Of a stretch of 64,000 nucleotides of DNA, positions 55,214 to 63,820 are shown one piece after another; the first letter of the stretch is position 1; every line of letters starts with the position of its first letter. The position numbers were made by a program, and so were the translations under genes. The stretch is from contig NZ_JACSKH010000001.1 in NCBI RefSeq assembly GCF_018617485.1, forward strand, positions 1,736,001 through 1,800,000, given 5' to 3'. Origin of the DNA: Exiguobacterium sp. s124 (GTDB lineage: Bacteria; Bacillota; Bacilli; Exiguobacteriales; Exiguobacteriaceae). The notes below the pieces were generated by a model. The model did not search any database, was not told the origin of the DNA, and saw nothing but the letters and a program-made list of their open reading frames with translations.

Positions 55214-56775
55214 TGACTCACCACCTCCGCATCTGCTTCCTCTTCTTCAGTCAATTCTTCCTCCACGTCTTGGAACATGAACGTGAACTCTCCGATATAA
55301 CGTGGAAGGGGATCTTCTTCGAATGAATTCTCCTCTTCCTCTTCTGCCGCCTTCAATTCGGTCGTCACGCCGAGGAGCTTCACGTCAAGGAAACGTTCAT
55401 CGGTCATGAGCGAACGTTGGAAGGCGTTCAGATCCTCAAGCGTCTCAAACTGAGTCCGCACGCTCATAATCGAGCCGTCCGCGTAGTTATACGTCAAGAC
55501 GTATCCCGTCGGAGGCAATTGTTCCGTCAACGCCCGTAGTGCCGGTACCGCATCTTTCTCCATATCCGTCAACGCCGTCACGGTCTGGTCGAGGGCGAGC
55601 ACTTGTTGCGCCTTCGAGTTCACCTGTTCCGTTTGATAAATCTCCACGAGCTGAAGTTCTTCTTCGATACGTGCCTGATCCGCTTCCAATTGACCGACCT
55701 CATAGTACAGGTAACCGGCAGCGCCTCCACCGAGGAGTAATGCAACGAGCCCGGTCACGATCGGCCAGCGGAGCGTCACATCGGTCGAGTTGATGAAGTT
55801 CGTATTCTGATCACGTTGCAGAGTCGCCATCCCGAGTAGTGGGAGCATCTGATGCGAGAGCGGCGTCCCGTGCGCAATCGCGAGCGGTTGTTCGACCCGT
55901 GTCACGGGAACAAGAGATTCAGTTTGAATCATGCGGACCAAGTCGTCCACTTCAGGTACCGTACCCGAGACGTACAGGTGGTCAATGGCACGACCATCCG
56001 TCCGTAGCGAATAACGATAGAAGTCGAGGAAACGGGCGAGTTCGTTCAACCAGTCGTCCATCTGGTTCGCTTTCATCTCATCCGTCCCATTGTATGTATA
56101 CGTCACAACGCCATCTTTCGTCCCGACTTGGTACGGGAGGTCCGACTCGATGGAACGAATGAAGCGAATCTGCCCCTCTTCAAGTACAAGCAATTGATGC
56201 GAGAACGGGGTCACATGCCAAATCAACGTCGACTGAAGCGAATCGATCTCCGATAAACGCATGACACCATTCGCGACCGCGACGGAACGTGGCGTGATCT
56301 TCTTCAAGGCGAGACCACGTTTTTTCATATAAGACCGAAGCGACTTCGTCAGCTCGATCGATACGGCATGAAGCATGACGTCCGTTTTGACACCATCTTC
56401 GCCTAACACTTCATAATCGAACGACACGTCATCGAACGGTAAAATGATGGAACTGCCGATTTCCATGAACAAGTAGCCACGGATTTCGTCTTTCGGAATC
56501 GTAGAAGGAATCTCGACTTTCCGAGATAACACTTCGGTCTCATCCAATGCGACCGCACACGTCATGCCACGTCGGACTTTCAACTTGCGACAAAGTTCGT
56601 CGAAAGCGAGGCTGAACGCGGTCTCGTCGAGGATTTTTCCTTCTCCGTACGCATCTTTCGCCAATTGAACCGAGGCGCTTCGCTTGAACACTCCTTGCTT
56701 GATGACGGCACCGTGGATGCTGAGTGCATCAAACGAAAAATAGGTGACCGTCCCTTTCTCTATCCCACGACTCAT
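55210..56775 (-). CDS. pilM: PilM-PilN fusion protein of type IV pilus assembly
   Basis: The 521-residue protein looks like two pilus proteins in one. Residues 1-320 resemble PilM, the cytoplasmic actin-like platform (SIHGAVIKQGVF, MTCAVALDETEVLSRKVEIP, FMEIGSSIILPFDDVSFDYE). Residues about 325-521 resemble PilN: an NFIN start, one membrane helix (337-358, WPIVTGLVALLLGGGAAGYL), a coiled coil and a ferredoxin-like domain, with an acidic tail. In most bacteria PilN's N-terminal peptide docks on PilM, so fusion would fix that contact. The frame is continuous with no sign of a sequencing error. Coupled to pilO. Confidence 0.75.
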   Translation of the reverse strand: MSRGIEKGTVTYFSFDALSIHGAVIKQGVFKRSASVQLAKDAYGEGKILDETAFSLAFDELCRKLKVRRGMTCAVALDETEVLSRKVEIPSTIPKDEIRGYLFMEIGSSIILPFDDVSFDYEVLGEDGVKTDVMLHAVSIELTKSLRSYMKKRGLALKKITPRSVAVANGVMRLSEIDSLQSTLIWHVTPFSHQLLVLEEGQIRFIRSIESDLPYQVGTKDGVVTYTYNGTDEMKANQMDDWLNELARFLDFYRYSLRTDGRAIDHLYVSGTVPEVDDLVRMIQTESLVPVTRVEQPLAIAHGTPLSHQMLPLLGMATLQRDQNTNFINSTDVTLRWPIVTGLVALLLGGGAAGYLYYEVGQLEADQARIEEELQLVEIYQTEQVNSKAQQVLALDQTVTALTDMEKDAVPALRALTEQLPPTGYVLTYNYADGSIMSVRTQFETLEDLNAFQRSLMTDERFLDVKLLGVTTELKAAEEEEENSFEEDPLPRYIGEFTFMFQDVEEELTEEEEADAEVVSQ

Positions 56776-56788
56776 GATCGTTTTCCCC

Positions 56789-57541
56789 CTACATCAACTC
56801 AAAATACCAATCAAAAAAGCTTTCACTAAACCAAAACGTCAACATCGTCCCGAGCGCGATTGATGGCACGAACGGAATCGGTTGTTTACGTCCAATTTTT
56901 TTCGAAGCGATCAAGCCCATCCCGACCACGGCTCCAATCAAGCTCGACAAGAACAATGCGACGAGCACATCCCGTGGACCGAGCACGAGACCGATCATAG
57001 TAAACAATTTGACGTCCCCTGCCCCAAGTCCCCCTTTTGACACGAAAAAGACAGTCGCTAAAAGAGAAAATCCGAGAAGCGCCCCAGCAAGCGGTGACCA
57101 CCACGTGGCCCCTGCCACATAGGTAAGGACGAGTAATACCGGTGCCGTGATCCGCAAGATGACGTTCGGCACAAGCATCGTCGATAGATCAGATACTGCG
57201 AGCGCCAATAGCGTCGATAAGAAGGCGAACGCAAGGAGCGTCGTCATGCTAAATCCGTAGAGCGTATAGCTATAGCCATATCCAATGGCTCCGAGCAATT
57301 CAAAGATTGGATACGTCGGCGCGATCCGCTCGCCACACCCACGGCATCTCCCACGAAGGGCGAGATAGCCGAAAATCGGGATGAGTTCCCACGGTGACAA
57401 TTCATGACCGCAAGACGGACAATGTGACCGTGGCGTCACGATTGATTGTTTGCGTGGCACGCGGAGCCCGACGACGTTGGTGAACGACGTGATGACCGCC
57501 CCGAGGATGATGCTATATAAGAATCCAATCAATTCGATCAA
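56789..57541 (-). CDS. pilD: Prepilin peptidase (PilD/ComC)
   Basis: Aspartic membrane protease that cleaves and N-methylates prepilins. The 250-residue protein has the zinc cysteine pairs CPSCGHELSPWELIP (near residue 41) and CRGCGERI (near 66), and catalytic aspartates in AVSDLSTMLVPN and GGLGAGDVKLF (GxGD). The start is TTG 57541, supported by AAAGGAGG eight bases upstream. It sits where comC is in B. subtilis (upstream of maf), so it probably also processes competence pseudopilins. Confidence 0.93.
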   Translation of the reverse strand: MIELIGFLYSIILGAVITSFTNVVGLRVPRKQSIVTPRSHCPSCGHELSPWELIPIFGYLALRGRCRGCGERIAPTYPIFELLGAIGYGYSYTLYGFSMTTLLAFAFLSTLLALAVSDLSTMLVPNVILRITAPVLLVLTYVAGATWWSPLAGALLGFSLLATVFFVSKGGLGAGDVKLFTMIGLVLGPRDVLVALFLSSLIGAVVGMGLIASKKIGRKQPIPFVPSIALGTMLTFWFSESFFDWYFELM

Positions 57542-57570
57542 GGGAGGATCCTCCTTTTGTCAGTATATGC

Positions 57571-57618
57571 CAAAAACAGAAAACCGGCTAGGCTGAGCGA
57601 GTGCCCAGCGCCAGCCGG
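57571..57618 (-). terminator. Terminator between the pilin and prepilin peptidase genes
   Basis: CCGGCTGG..., paired imperfectly with ...CAGCCTAGCCGG (57584-57618), followed on the minus strand by TTTTCTGTTTTT. Partial termination would keep pilin mRNA in excess over the assembly genes. Confidence 0.65.
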
Positions 57619-57627
57619 AGTAAATAG

Positions 57628-58101
57628 TTACGGTGTTGATAAAGAAGATTTACTTAGAGAACCTTCTTCTACACCATTAATATTAAATTTTGAGCCTTTA
57701 AGAGTAACAGTGTAAGTATACTTACCTCCAGACTCAGCAATTGCTACTGAACCAGCTTTATAAGATGCATCATTAAAAGGATCTTCTAATTTAGAAATAT
57801 ACTTATATCCCTCTTCTTCAGTTGAGTCATCAGAAGCCGTTGCTCCTGCTTTAAGGAATACCAAATCATGATCTCCTGGATTTGAAGCACTGTAGAGTTT
57901 TGCGGCCGAAATCATTTGTCTAGCATCGGCAACCATTGCATCCTTCTTCGAGTTCTCAATAATCCCACCAATCGCAACAACCGCAATCGCTGCGATAATC
58001 CCTAAAATAACGACGACGACGAGCAACTCGACGAGTGTGAGTCCACGCTCATCTTTTAATTGTTTGGCATCTTGCCAAATCATTTTCAACTTCTCTACCA
58101 T
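57628..58101 (-). CDS. pilA: Major type IV prepilin
   Basis: The 157-residue prepilin has a 20-residue basic leader ending in ERG, then LTLVELLVVVVILGIIAAIA, the N-methylated helix with the essential Glu5. A disordered-looking C-terminal globular domain lacks cysteines and is notably more AT-rich than the neighbouring genes. It has its own promoter and a terminator after it, and a GGGGAG ribosome site. Likely the main pilus subunit. Confidence 0.88.
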   Translation of the reverse strand: MVEKLKMIWQDAKQLKDERGLTLVELLVVVVILGIIAAIAVVAIGGIIENSKKDAMVADARQMISAAKLYSASNPGDHDLVFLKAGATASDDSTEEEGYKYISKLEDPFNDASYKAGSVAIAESGGKYTYTVTLKGSKFNINGVEEGSLSKSSLSTP

Positions 58102-58184
58102 GATTCATTCTCCCCTTTTGTGTGTTGTGCTGCATGTAAGCTAGATTCATTACGAAAGACCTAAACTAGAAGTAGAACAATTTT

Positions 58185-58213
58185 ACTATACCTTCTAATT
58201 TTAGTATTGAAAA
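58185..58213 (-). promoter_or_regulatory. Pilin gene promoter
   Basis: On the minus strand TTTTCA (58208-58213), 17 bases and TATAGT (58185-58190), leaving an untranslated leader of about 75 nt. Confidence 0.55.
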
Positions 58214-58243
58214 GGTATATTTTCAAAACTTTGCATATTCATT

Positions 58244-59461
58244 TTATTGATTTTGAATATCGCCATAGATTTGGAACATCGGGACCACGATGGAGATGAC
58301 AATCACCCCGACGACACTCGCGAGAACAACGATGAGAAGCGGTTCGATGATGGACTTCAGTCGGTCCGTTGTCGTCTCAACTTCGGTCTCATAAAACTCG
58401 GCGACTTCGTTCAACATCGAGTCCAAATCTCCACTTTCTTCCCCGACCGCAATCATCTGTGTCATGAGCGGAGGAAAGTTCGAGTTACGCATGAGCGGCT
58501 CGTGGAGCGGAATCCCTTGTGCCATCATTTCCCGTGCCTCCGTCAATCCTTTGCGGATCACGCGGTTCGACACGATGCGTTCCGTAATCTCAATGGCTGT
58601 TAAAATAGGGACTGCCGCCTGTAACAGAACGGCTAAGCTTCGTGTGAGCAACGCGATTTGAGACTTCGTCACAATCGGTCCGAAAATCGGCATCTTGAGC
58701 AATAATCGGTCAATGACATATCGTTCCCGGTCCCGTTTCAGCATCCATGTGAACACAAATACCCCAAGCATCGCGATAGCGAGTAAGAGCCACCAGAATG
58801 CTGCGATAAAGTCCGAAACGGCGACGACGATTCTCGTGATGAGCGGAAGCTCACCGCCAAGTTGCCCGAAGATGCTCGCAAACGTCGGGACGACGTTCAC
58901 CATCAAGAACGCGACCACGCCGATGGCGACGATTGAGACGACCAACGGATACGTGAGCGCGGAGATGACTTTCCGCTTCACATCATACTGCTTCTGGAGT
59001 TGCAGCCCGATTTGGTCGAGTGCCTCCTCCAAGTTCCCGCTCGTCTCCCCGGCGAGAGCCATCGAACTAAAGAAGTTCGAAAAGACGCGCGGATGTTTCT
59101 TGATCGCCTCGGAGTAGGCAATCCCTTCTTTCAAATCGTCTTCAACCTGACTGAGCGTCTTCTTCAATACTTTCGACTCGGTCTGGACTCTCAGAATCGA
59201 AGTCGCACGTACAATGGGTACCCCTGCACGGATCAGCGTCGCAAACTGTCTGACGTACATGATCAGATGTTCAATCTTGACGCGTTCTGGCAGGATGTTG
59301 ACCTCTTTGTTCAGTCCGGTCGACTCGAGCTCGGACAAATCCGTCACGAGAATCGATTCTTGTCGTAATTTATCTTTCGCCTCCCGAAGCGAGACGGCCG
59401 TGATGCGACCTTTCTTACGCTTCCCGTTCAGGAGCTTTCCTTCATACTGAAATATCGCCAT
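58244..59461 (-). CDS. pilC: Type IV pilus inner-membrane platform protein PilC
   Basis: Platform protein of the GspF family. The 405-residue protein has two GspF repeats (FATLIRAGVPIVRATSIL and LAVLLQAAVPILTAIEITE), each with the GLP-like helical unit, and three membrane segments (near 175-205, 215-245 and 375-400). ATG 59461 is chosen, with GAGGTGA about six bases upstream overlapping the pilT stop. Confidence 0.93.
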   Translation of the reverse strand: MAIFQYEGKLLNGKRKKGRITAVSLREAKDKLRQESILVTDLSELESTGLNKEVNILPERVKIEHLIMYVRQFATLIRAGVPIVRATSILRVQTESKVLKKTLSQVEDDLKEGIAYSEAIKKHPRVFSNFFSSMALAGETSGNLEEALDQIGLQLQKQYDVKRKVISALTYPLVVSIVAIGVVAFLMVNVVPTFASIFGQLGGELPLITRIVVAVSDFIAAFWWLLLAIAMLGVFVFTWMLKRDRERYVIDRLLLKMPIFGPIVTKSQIALLTRSLAVLLQAAVPILTAIEITERIVSNRVIRKGLTEAREMMAQGIPLHEPLMRNSNFPPLMTQMIAVGEESGDLDSMLNEVAEFYETEVETTTDRLKSIIEPLLIVVLASVVGVIVISIVVPMFQIYGDIQNQ

Positions 59462-59467
59462 CACTCA

Positions 59468-60505
59468 TCACCTCATCTCTTCTGTCGGAACGGCGTTCGG
59501 ATTGATGATTCCTTGCCTTACGAGTTGTTCAATTGCGGCATCCATCGACTGCATGCCGTGCTGGCGACTCGTCTGGATGACGGTCGGAAGCTGGAACTCT
59601 TTTTCATTTCGAATCAAGTTGGCGACAGCCGGGTTCCCTAACATGATTTCCATCGCAGCGACACGGCCTTTCGGGACATCGATCCGTGGGAACAACCGTT
59701 GACTGACGACCCCGAGTAAGACGTTTGCGAGTTGCGTCCGGATTTGATCTTGTTGCTCGGCCGGGAACGCATCGATGATTCGGCTCACCGTCGACATTGC
59801 ACTCGACGTATGAAGAGTCGCCATGACGAGATGCCCTGTCTCGGCTGCTGTCATCGCCGTCGAAATCGTCTCTAAGTCGCGCATTTCCCCTAGCAAAATG
59901 ACGTCCGGGTCTTGGCGAAGTGCTGCGCGGAGACCGCTCACGAACTTCATGACGTCCGAACCGATCTCCCGTTGGTCGACGATGCTTTGGTCGTGTGAAT
60001 GCAAATACTCGATTGGATCTTCTAATGTGATGATTCGCTTCCGTTGCGTCCGGTTGATTTCATGGATCATGGCCGCAAGCGTCGTCGATTTCCCTGAACC
60101 GGTCGGCCCCGTCACGAGGATGAGACCGTGCGGTTTTTCAATCAATCGCTTCAACACCGTCGGCAAATTAAGTTCATTCAATGTCGGGATTTCCCCGGAA
60201 ATGGAACGGAATGCGATCGCAATCGTCCCCCGTTGATAGTAGGCGTTGACACGGAAGCGTGAGACACGCGGCACCCCGAACGAAAAGTCGAGATCACGTT
60301 CATGCTCGAGGCGTTCACGCATATCCTCCGTCATAATTTCTTTTAAAAACCCTTCAAGATGATGGGGCAGCACTTTCTCCTCGCCCATCGTGATAAGACT
60401 TCCGTCCACTCGAATGATTGGTGGCGAACCCGCCGTCAAATGAATATCTGAGGCTCGTCGCTCGACCGCATTCGTCAAGATGACTTCAATCGATTGATTA
60501 ATCAT
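59468..60505 (-). CDS. pilT: Pilus retraction ATPase PilT
   Basis: Hexameric ATPase for pilus depolymerisation. The 345-residue protein starts with the PilT N-domain (NAVERRASDIHLTAGSPPI) and has Walker A GPTGSGKSTT (near residue 135), the Asp box MRDLETISTAMTAAETGHLV and the His box ATLHTSSA. The C-terminal AIRNLIRE-type motif is altered to VANLIRNEKEFQLPTVIQT, which is a family variant. ATG 60505 is favoured over GTG 60511. Its start overlaps pilB. Confidence 0.95.
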   Translation of the reverse strand: MINQSIEVILTNAVERRASDIHLTAGSPPIIRVDGSLITMGEEKVLPHHLEGFLKEIMTEDMRERLEHERDLDFSFGVPRVSRFRVNAYYQRGTIAIAFRSISGEIPTLNELNLPTVLKRLIEKPHGLILVTGPTGSGKSTTLAAMIHEINRTQRKRIITLEDPIEYLHSHDQSIVDQREIGSDVMKFVSGLRAALRQDPDVILLGEMRDLETISTAMTAAETGHLVMATLHTSSAMSTVSRIIDAFPAEQQDQIRTQLANVLLGVVSQRLFPRIDVPKGRVAAMEIMLGNPAVANLIRNEKEFQLPTVIQTSRQHGMQSMDAAIEQLVRQGIINPNAVPTEEMR

Positions 60506-62168
60506 ATGCACTCTCCGTAATGACCGTTCGTAATATTTCTTCAGTTGTCGTCAAACCGGCGGCGACTTTCTCTAACCCGTCAGCCAGTAAGAACGTCGCT
60601 CCTTGCGACTTCGCATACTCCACCATCTCCGACTCGGTCGCCTGGTTCATGATCATTCGGCGTAACCCTTCGTTGATCGGAATCACTTCATGAATGGCAA
60701 GACGCCCTCGGTAGCCTGTCGAGTTACAAGATGAACACCCTTTACCGCGTACAACCTGATCGATATGAACGCCTTCTGCCTCGAATAGGCGTTGTTCACT
60801 TTTTGAGACCGGTTCTGCCTGACCACAGTCGCGACAGACACGTCGTACAAGACGCTGTGCGACGAGTCCGGTCGTCGAAGCGGCAACAAGGAACGGTTCG
60901 ACCCCCATATCGACGAGACGGGTGATGGAACTGATGGCCGAGTTTGTATGTAATGTCGATAGGACAAGGTGTCCCGTAAGTGAGGCGCGAATGGCAATCT
61001 CGGCTGTTTCGGTATCACGAATCTCCCCGACCATGACGATGTTCGGGTCTTGTCGCAAAATCGAGCGGAGACCGGACGCGAACGTCAATCCGACTTTCGA
61101 ATTGACCTGGACTTGGTTGATACCATCGAGCTGATACTCGACCGGGTCTTCTACCGTGATGATATTTTTCGTCTCATCGTTCAATTCTTTGAGTGACGCA
61201 TATAATGTCGATGACTTCCCAGAACCGGTCGGGCCGGTGATAAGGATGATGCCGTTCGGACGTTTCAGCATCTCACGGTATGCTCGCTCGTTCTGCTCCC
61301 CGAACCCGAGTTTCGTCAAGTCCGTCAGACCTTGCGACGAGTCGAGCACTCGAATAACAATCTTCTCCCCATACATCGTCGGGAGCGTCGACACACGGAA
61401 GTCATACGCACGATTTCGCAACGTATACTTGATCCGTCCGTCTTGTGGTAGACGACTTTCGGTGATGTCGAGGTTACTCATCACTTTGAGGCGTGTCAGC
61501 ATCACGCTCTGAATCTTCTTCGGATAGATTGTTTCCGTACGTAAATCCCCGTCAATCCGAAAACGGACGTGAAGTTGTTTCTCATGCGGGTCGAAGTGGA
61601 TGTCCGATGCGCGTTGGTCGATCGCGCTTAAAAAGATTTGGTTCACGAGACGGATGATTGGCGCATCGTCTCGACTGATTGTTTCTTGCTGATCGATTTC
61701 CGGTGCATCTTCTTTTAAAATCTCGACGAGCGAGTGATCCATCTCATAGTAACGACTGATCGTCTTTCGAATTTGTTCACGCGTCGAAATCCCAATCTCA
61801 ATGTTCATCCCGGTCTGCAATCGGACATCATCGATCGCAATCAAGTCGAGCGGGTCGGCCGTCGCAACGTGAAGCGTATTCCCAATCAGTTTATATGGCA
61901 TAACGTCGTGTTTTTGCGCTAACGCTTTTGGTACGAGTTTCGTCACCGTCACGTTAATATCTTGCGAATACAGTTCGATAATCGGAACGTGTAACTGTTC
62001 ATGAATCATTTGAATCAATTGCGTCTCGGTAATATGGTTCAATCGGATAAGTGTATCCCCTAACTTTTCACCGATGCGCTTTTGTTCGAGTGCCTCATCA
62101 AGCTGGCTCTCCGTAATCAGCCTTGCCTCGATTAGCATCTCGCCGAGTCTTCGTTTCGTTCGTCTCAC
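60498..62168 (-). CDS. pilB: Pilus assembly ATPase PilB
   Basis: Extension ATPase of the GspE family. The 556-residue protein has an N-terminal MshEN-type domain (RLGEMLIEARLITESQLDEA), Walker A GPTGSGKSST (312-319), Asp box GEIRDTETAEIA and the zinc-binding tetracysteine (Cys445, Cys448, Cys478, Cys481 in CRDCG and CSSCNSTG). Full-length. The start is GTG 62168, with GGTGA six bases upstream, one base after the stop of the preceding gene. The MshEN motif in relatives binds cyclic di-GMP, a possible control here. Confidence 0.95.
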   Translation of the reverse strand: MRRTKRRLGEMLIEARLITESQLDEALEQKRIGEKLGDTLIRLNHITETQLIQMIHEQLHVPIIELYSQDINVTVTKLVPKALAQKHDVMPYKLIGNTLHVATADPLDLIAIDDVRLQTGMNIEIGISTREQIRKTISRYYEMDHSLVEILKEDAPEIDQQETISRDDAPIIRLVNQIFLSAIDQRASDIHFDPHEKQLHVRFRIDGDLRTETIYPKKIQSVMLTRLKVMSNLDITESRLPQDGRIKYTLRNRAYDFRVSTLPTMYGEKIVIRVLDSSQGLTDLTKLGFGEQNERAYREMLKRPNGIILITGPTGSGKSSTLYASLKELNDETKNIITVEDPVEYQLDGINQVQVNSKVGLTFASGLRSILRQDPNIVMVGEIRDTETAEIAIRASLTGHLVLSTLHTNSAISSITRLVDMGVEPFLVAASTTGLVAQRLVRRVCRDCGQAEPVSKSEQRLFEAEGVHIDQVVRGKGCSSCNSTGYRGRLAIHEVIPINEGLRRMIMNQATESEMVEYAKSQGATFLLADGLEKVAAGLTTTEEILRTVITESAYD

Positions 62169-62169
62169 G

Positions 62170-62454
62170 TTACTTCACCATCCTTTGAGGAGCCTCCTCT
62201 TGCTCGACTTCCCTCTCTTCGACGAAAGTACTAGCCGTCACTCCACCAATCAATATGACAACAAGTATGAGCCACGTCCACCATGCCTCGGTCAAATTCT
62301 CCGTGATCATAAAGTAAATCCCAGCAGATAGAAGAGCCGTCCATAAACTGATAAGTAATTTCGTTTCACGCTTTTTCATCGATGGGACGGACAAGGCGAA
62401 CAGCGTAAGCGTCGCCAATACCCAAAAGCCGAGTAAAATCATATAACCGATCAT
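62170..62454 (-). CDS. Small three-helix membrane protein in the pilus operon
   Basis: A 94-residue protein with hydrophobic segments at about 3-22, 34-50 and 58-75, and a charged C-terminal tail (EEREVEQEEAPQRMVK). I recognise no family. It overlaps the upstream VanW-like gene by four bases (ATGA) and ends one base before the pilB start, so it is coupled to the pilus machinery; its role there is unknown. Confidence 0.65.
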   Translation of the reverse strand: MIGYMILLGFWVLATLTLFALSVPSMKKRETKLLISLWTALLSAGIYFMITENLTEAWWTWLILVVILIGGVTASTFVEEREVEQEEAPQRMVK

Positions 62455-63662
62455 CCGACCGCCTCCTGATCTGCAGGATATTCTTCAAAAACGGGTGGTT
62501 CTTCGAAGTTGTCATCTAATTCATCGTCAAAAATCGGGTCTTCTTCCACCTCTTCATCCGGGAAAGTTGGAATGACCGGTTCGACCGGTTCAGGTGGCGG
62601 AAGCGGTACCGAACTCTTCGTTACGATTTCCGGTGTCGGTGCATAAAAATCAAAGCCGAGCAACTCCATCGTTTCTCCTTCTTCCGTCACTTTGACGCGG
62701 TAAAGTTTGCCTGACTGACCAGTTTGTCCGGACTGCGTGACAGATGAACTGCCTGAAGGAAGGGATGAAGAAAAACGGACGACTTTTTGATAAGGAACCG
62801 ACGTCACCTCTTCCACTCGTGCCTCGTAAGCCGAATCAAACGGTTGACCGAGTAATTGGACGGTCACTGCATCTCCTTCATTCAAGACGAGAATGGCGTA
62901 TGACGACTCCTCACGATTTTGCACCGCAAAGTTTGATCGGGCATCCACTTTCGTGTCGTATCCGAGTTCCATCCCAGAAGGAAGCGTCTCGTGTGGTACA
63001 CGTTCGAGAATGGCGAACGGCGTGGCAGCAAACATGCGATAGAACGAAGAACCGAGCGTCGTGAGTGCCTCAAAGTCTTCGCCGAATGATTTGAGGCTGA
63101 AGATATCCCCTGCTGCCATCTCGAATCCGTTCATTCGGTCGAGTGTCGACTGCATCGCCGGAGTCGGACTCACGGTAAATGAGGCTACGACTTCACTTTC
63201 CGCCGCGACTTGTTCTAAAGTGACCGTCGACTCGAGCATCGATGCCGCATCCATCAGTGCCGGTGCAATCATCGTCATCGTCACGGGTTGACCATCAAGA
63301 TATGGCTCGACTTTTGTTTCATCGATTGCAGCCAACAATGGATAATCTCCCGCCTCGGTGATGGAATCGAGCGTATTCGGCACATCGAATGTCACGACCT
63401 CTTTTCCAATCTCGATGATGGTTCCGTCCATCAAATTGACCGAAAACGGTAGCGTATTAAAATCTTTAATTGCGTTATCGAGGCGGACGTCAGCTTCTTC
63501 CTTCGTCATCTCGGAAACGTCTACACCGGCGACCGTTGTTTCTGTATATGTAGCGCTTGACTCGGCGGACGCATCTAAGTAATTGACGAGTCCGATTGTC
63601 GGCAATGTCACGAGTGCGACGAGTCCAATCAAAATGAAAAGATGCATCCCATACCGCTTCAT
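62451..63662 (-). CDS. VanW-like protein leading the pilus operon
   Basis: The 403-residue protein has an N-terminal membrane helix (LFILIGLVALVTLPTIGLVNYL), a putative peptidoglycan-binding YoaR-like region (VAGVDVSEMTKEEADVRLD), a VanW-like domain (about 190-290: SSFYRMFAATPFAILERVPHE, VDARSNFAVQNREESSYAI), and a beta segment with a long acidic Pro/Glu-rich tail. The VanW call is moderate because the conserved residues are partly changed. VanW proteins are cell-wall associated and of unknown chemistry. AGGGGG precedes the ATG at 63662. First gene of the minus-strand pilus operon. Confidence 0.65.
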   Translation of the reverse strand: MKRYGMHLFILIGLVALVTLPTIGLVNYLDASAESSATYTETTVAGVDVSEMTKEEADVRLDNAIKDFNTLPFSVNLMDGTIIEIGKEVVTFDVPNTLDSITEAGDYPLLAAIDETKVEPYLDGQPVTMTMIAPALMDAASMLESTVTLEQVAAESEVVASFTVSPTPAMQSTLDRMNGFEMAAGDIFSLKSFGEDFEALTTLGSSFYRMFAATPFAILERVPHETLPSGMELGYDTKVDARSNFAVQNREESSYAILVLNEGDAVTVQLLGQPFDSAYEARVEEVTSVPYQKVVRFSSSLPSGSSSVTQSGQTGQSGKLYRVKVTEEGETMELLGFDFYAPTPEIVTKSSVPLPPPEPVEPVIPTFPDEEVEEDPIFDDELDDNFEEPPVFEEYPADQEAVG

Positions 63663-63820
63663 GTAAAAATCCCCCTATGTCTTATATGTCTACTATTCTA
63701 TGTATCCGTTCAGTGTATAACTTTAGTATAATATGTCTTGTACAAAAAATAACAATTTATTCATTATTCCATACGTTATTTACCGATTGTTTCACTTTTT
63801 TTGAATAGGAGGTCAACGTT
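63663..63820. promoter_or_regulatory. Divergent promoter region of the pilus locus
   Basis: An AT-rich 158-base interval. On the minus strand TTGTTA is followed after 16 bases by TATTAT (near 63725-63735), a likely operon promoter. On the plus strand TATAAT (63727-63732) is a possible -10 for the divergent prepilin gene, without a good -35. Confidence 0.45.
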
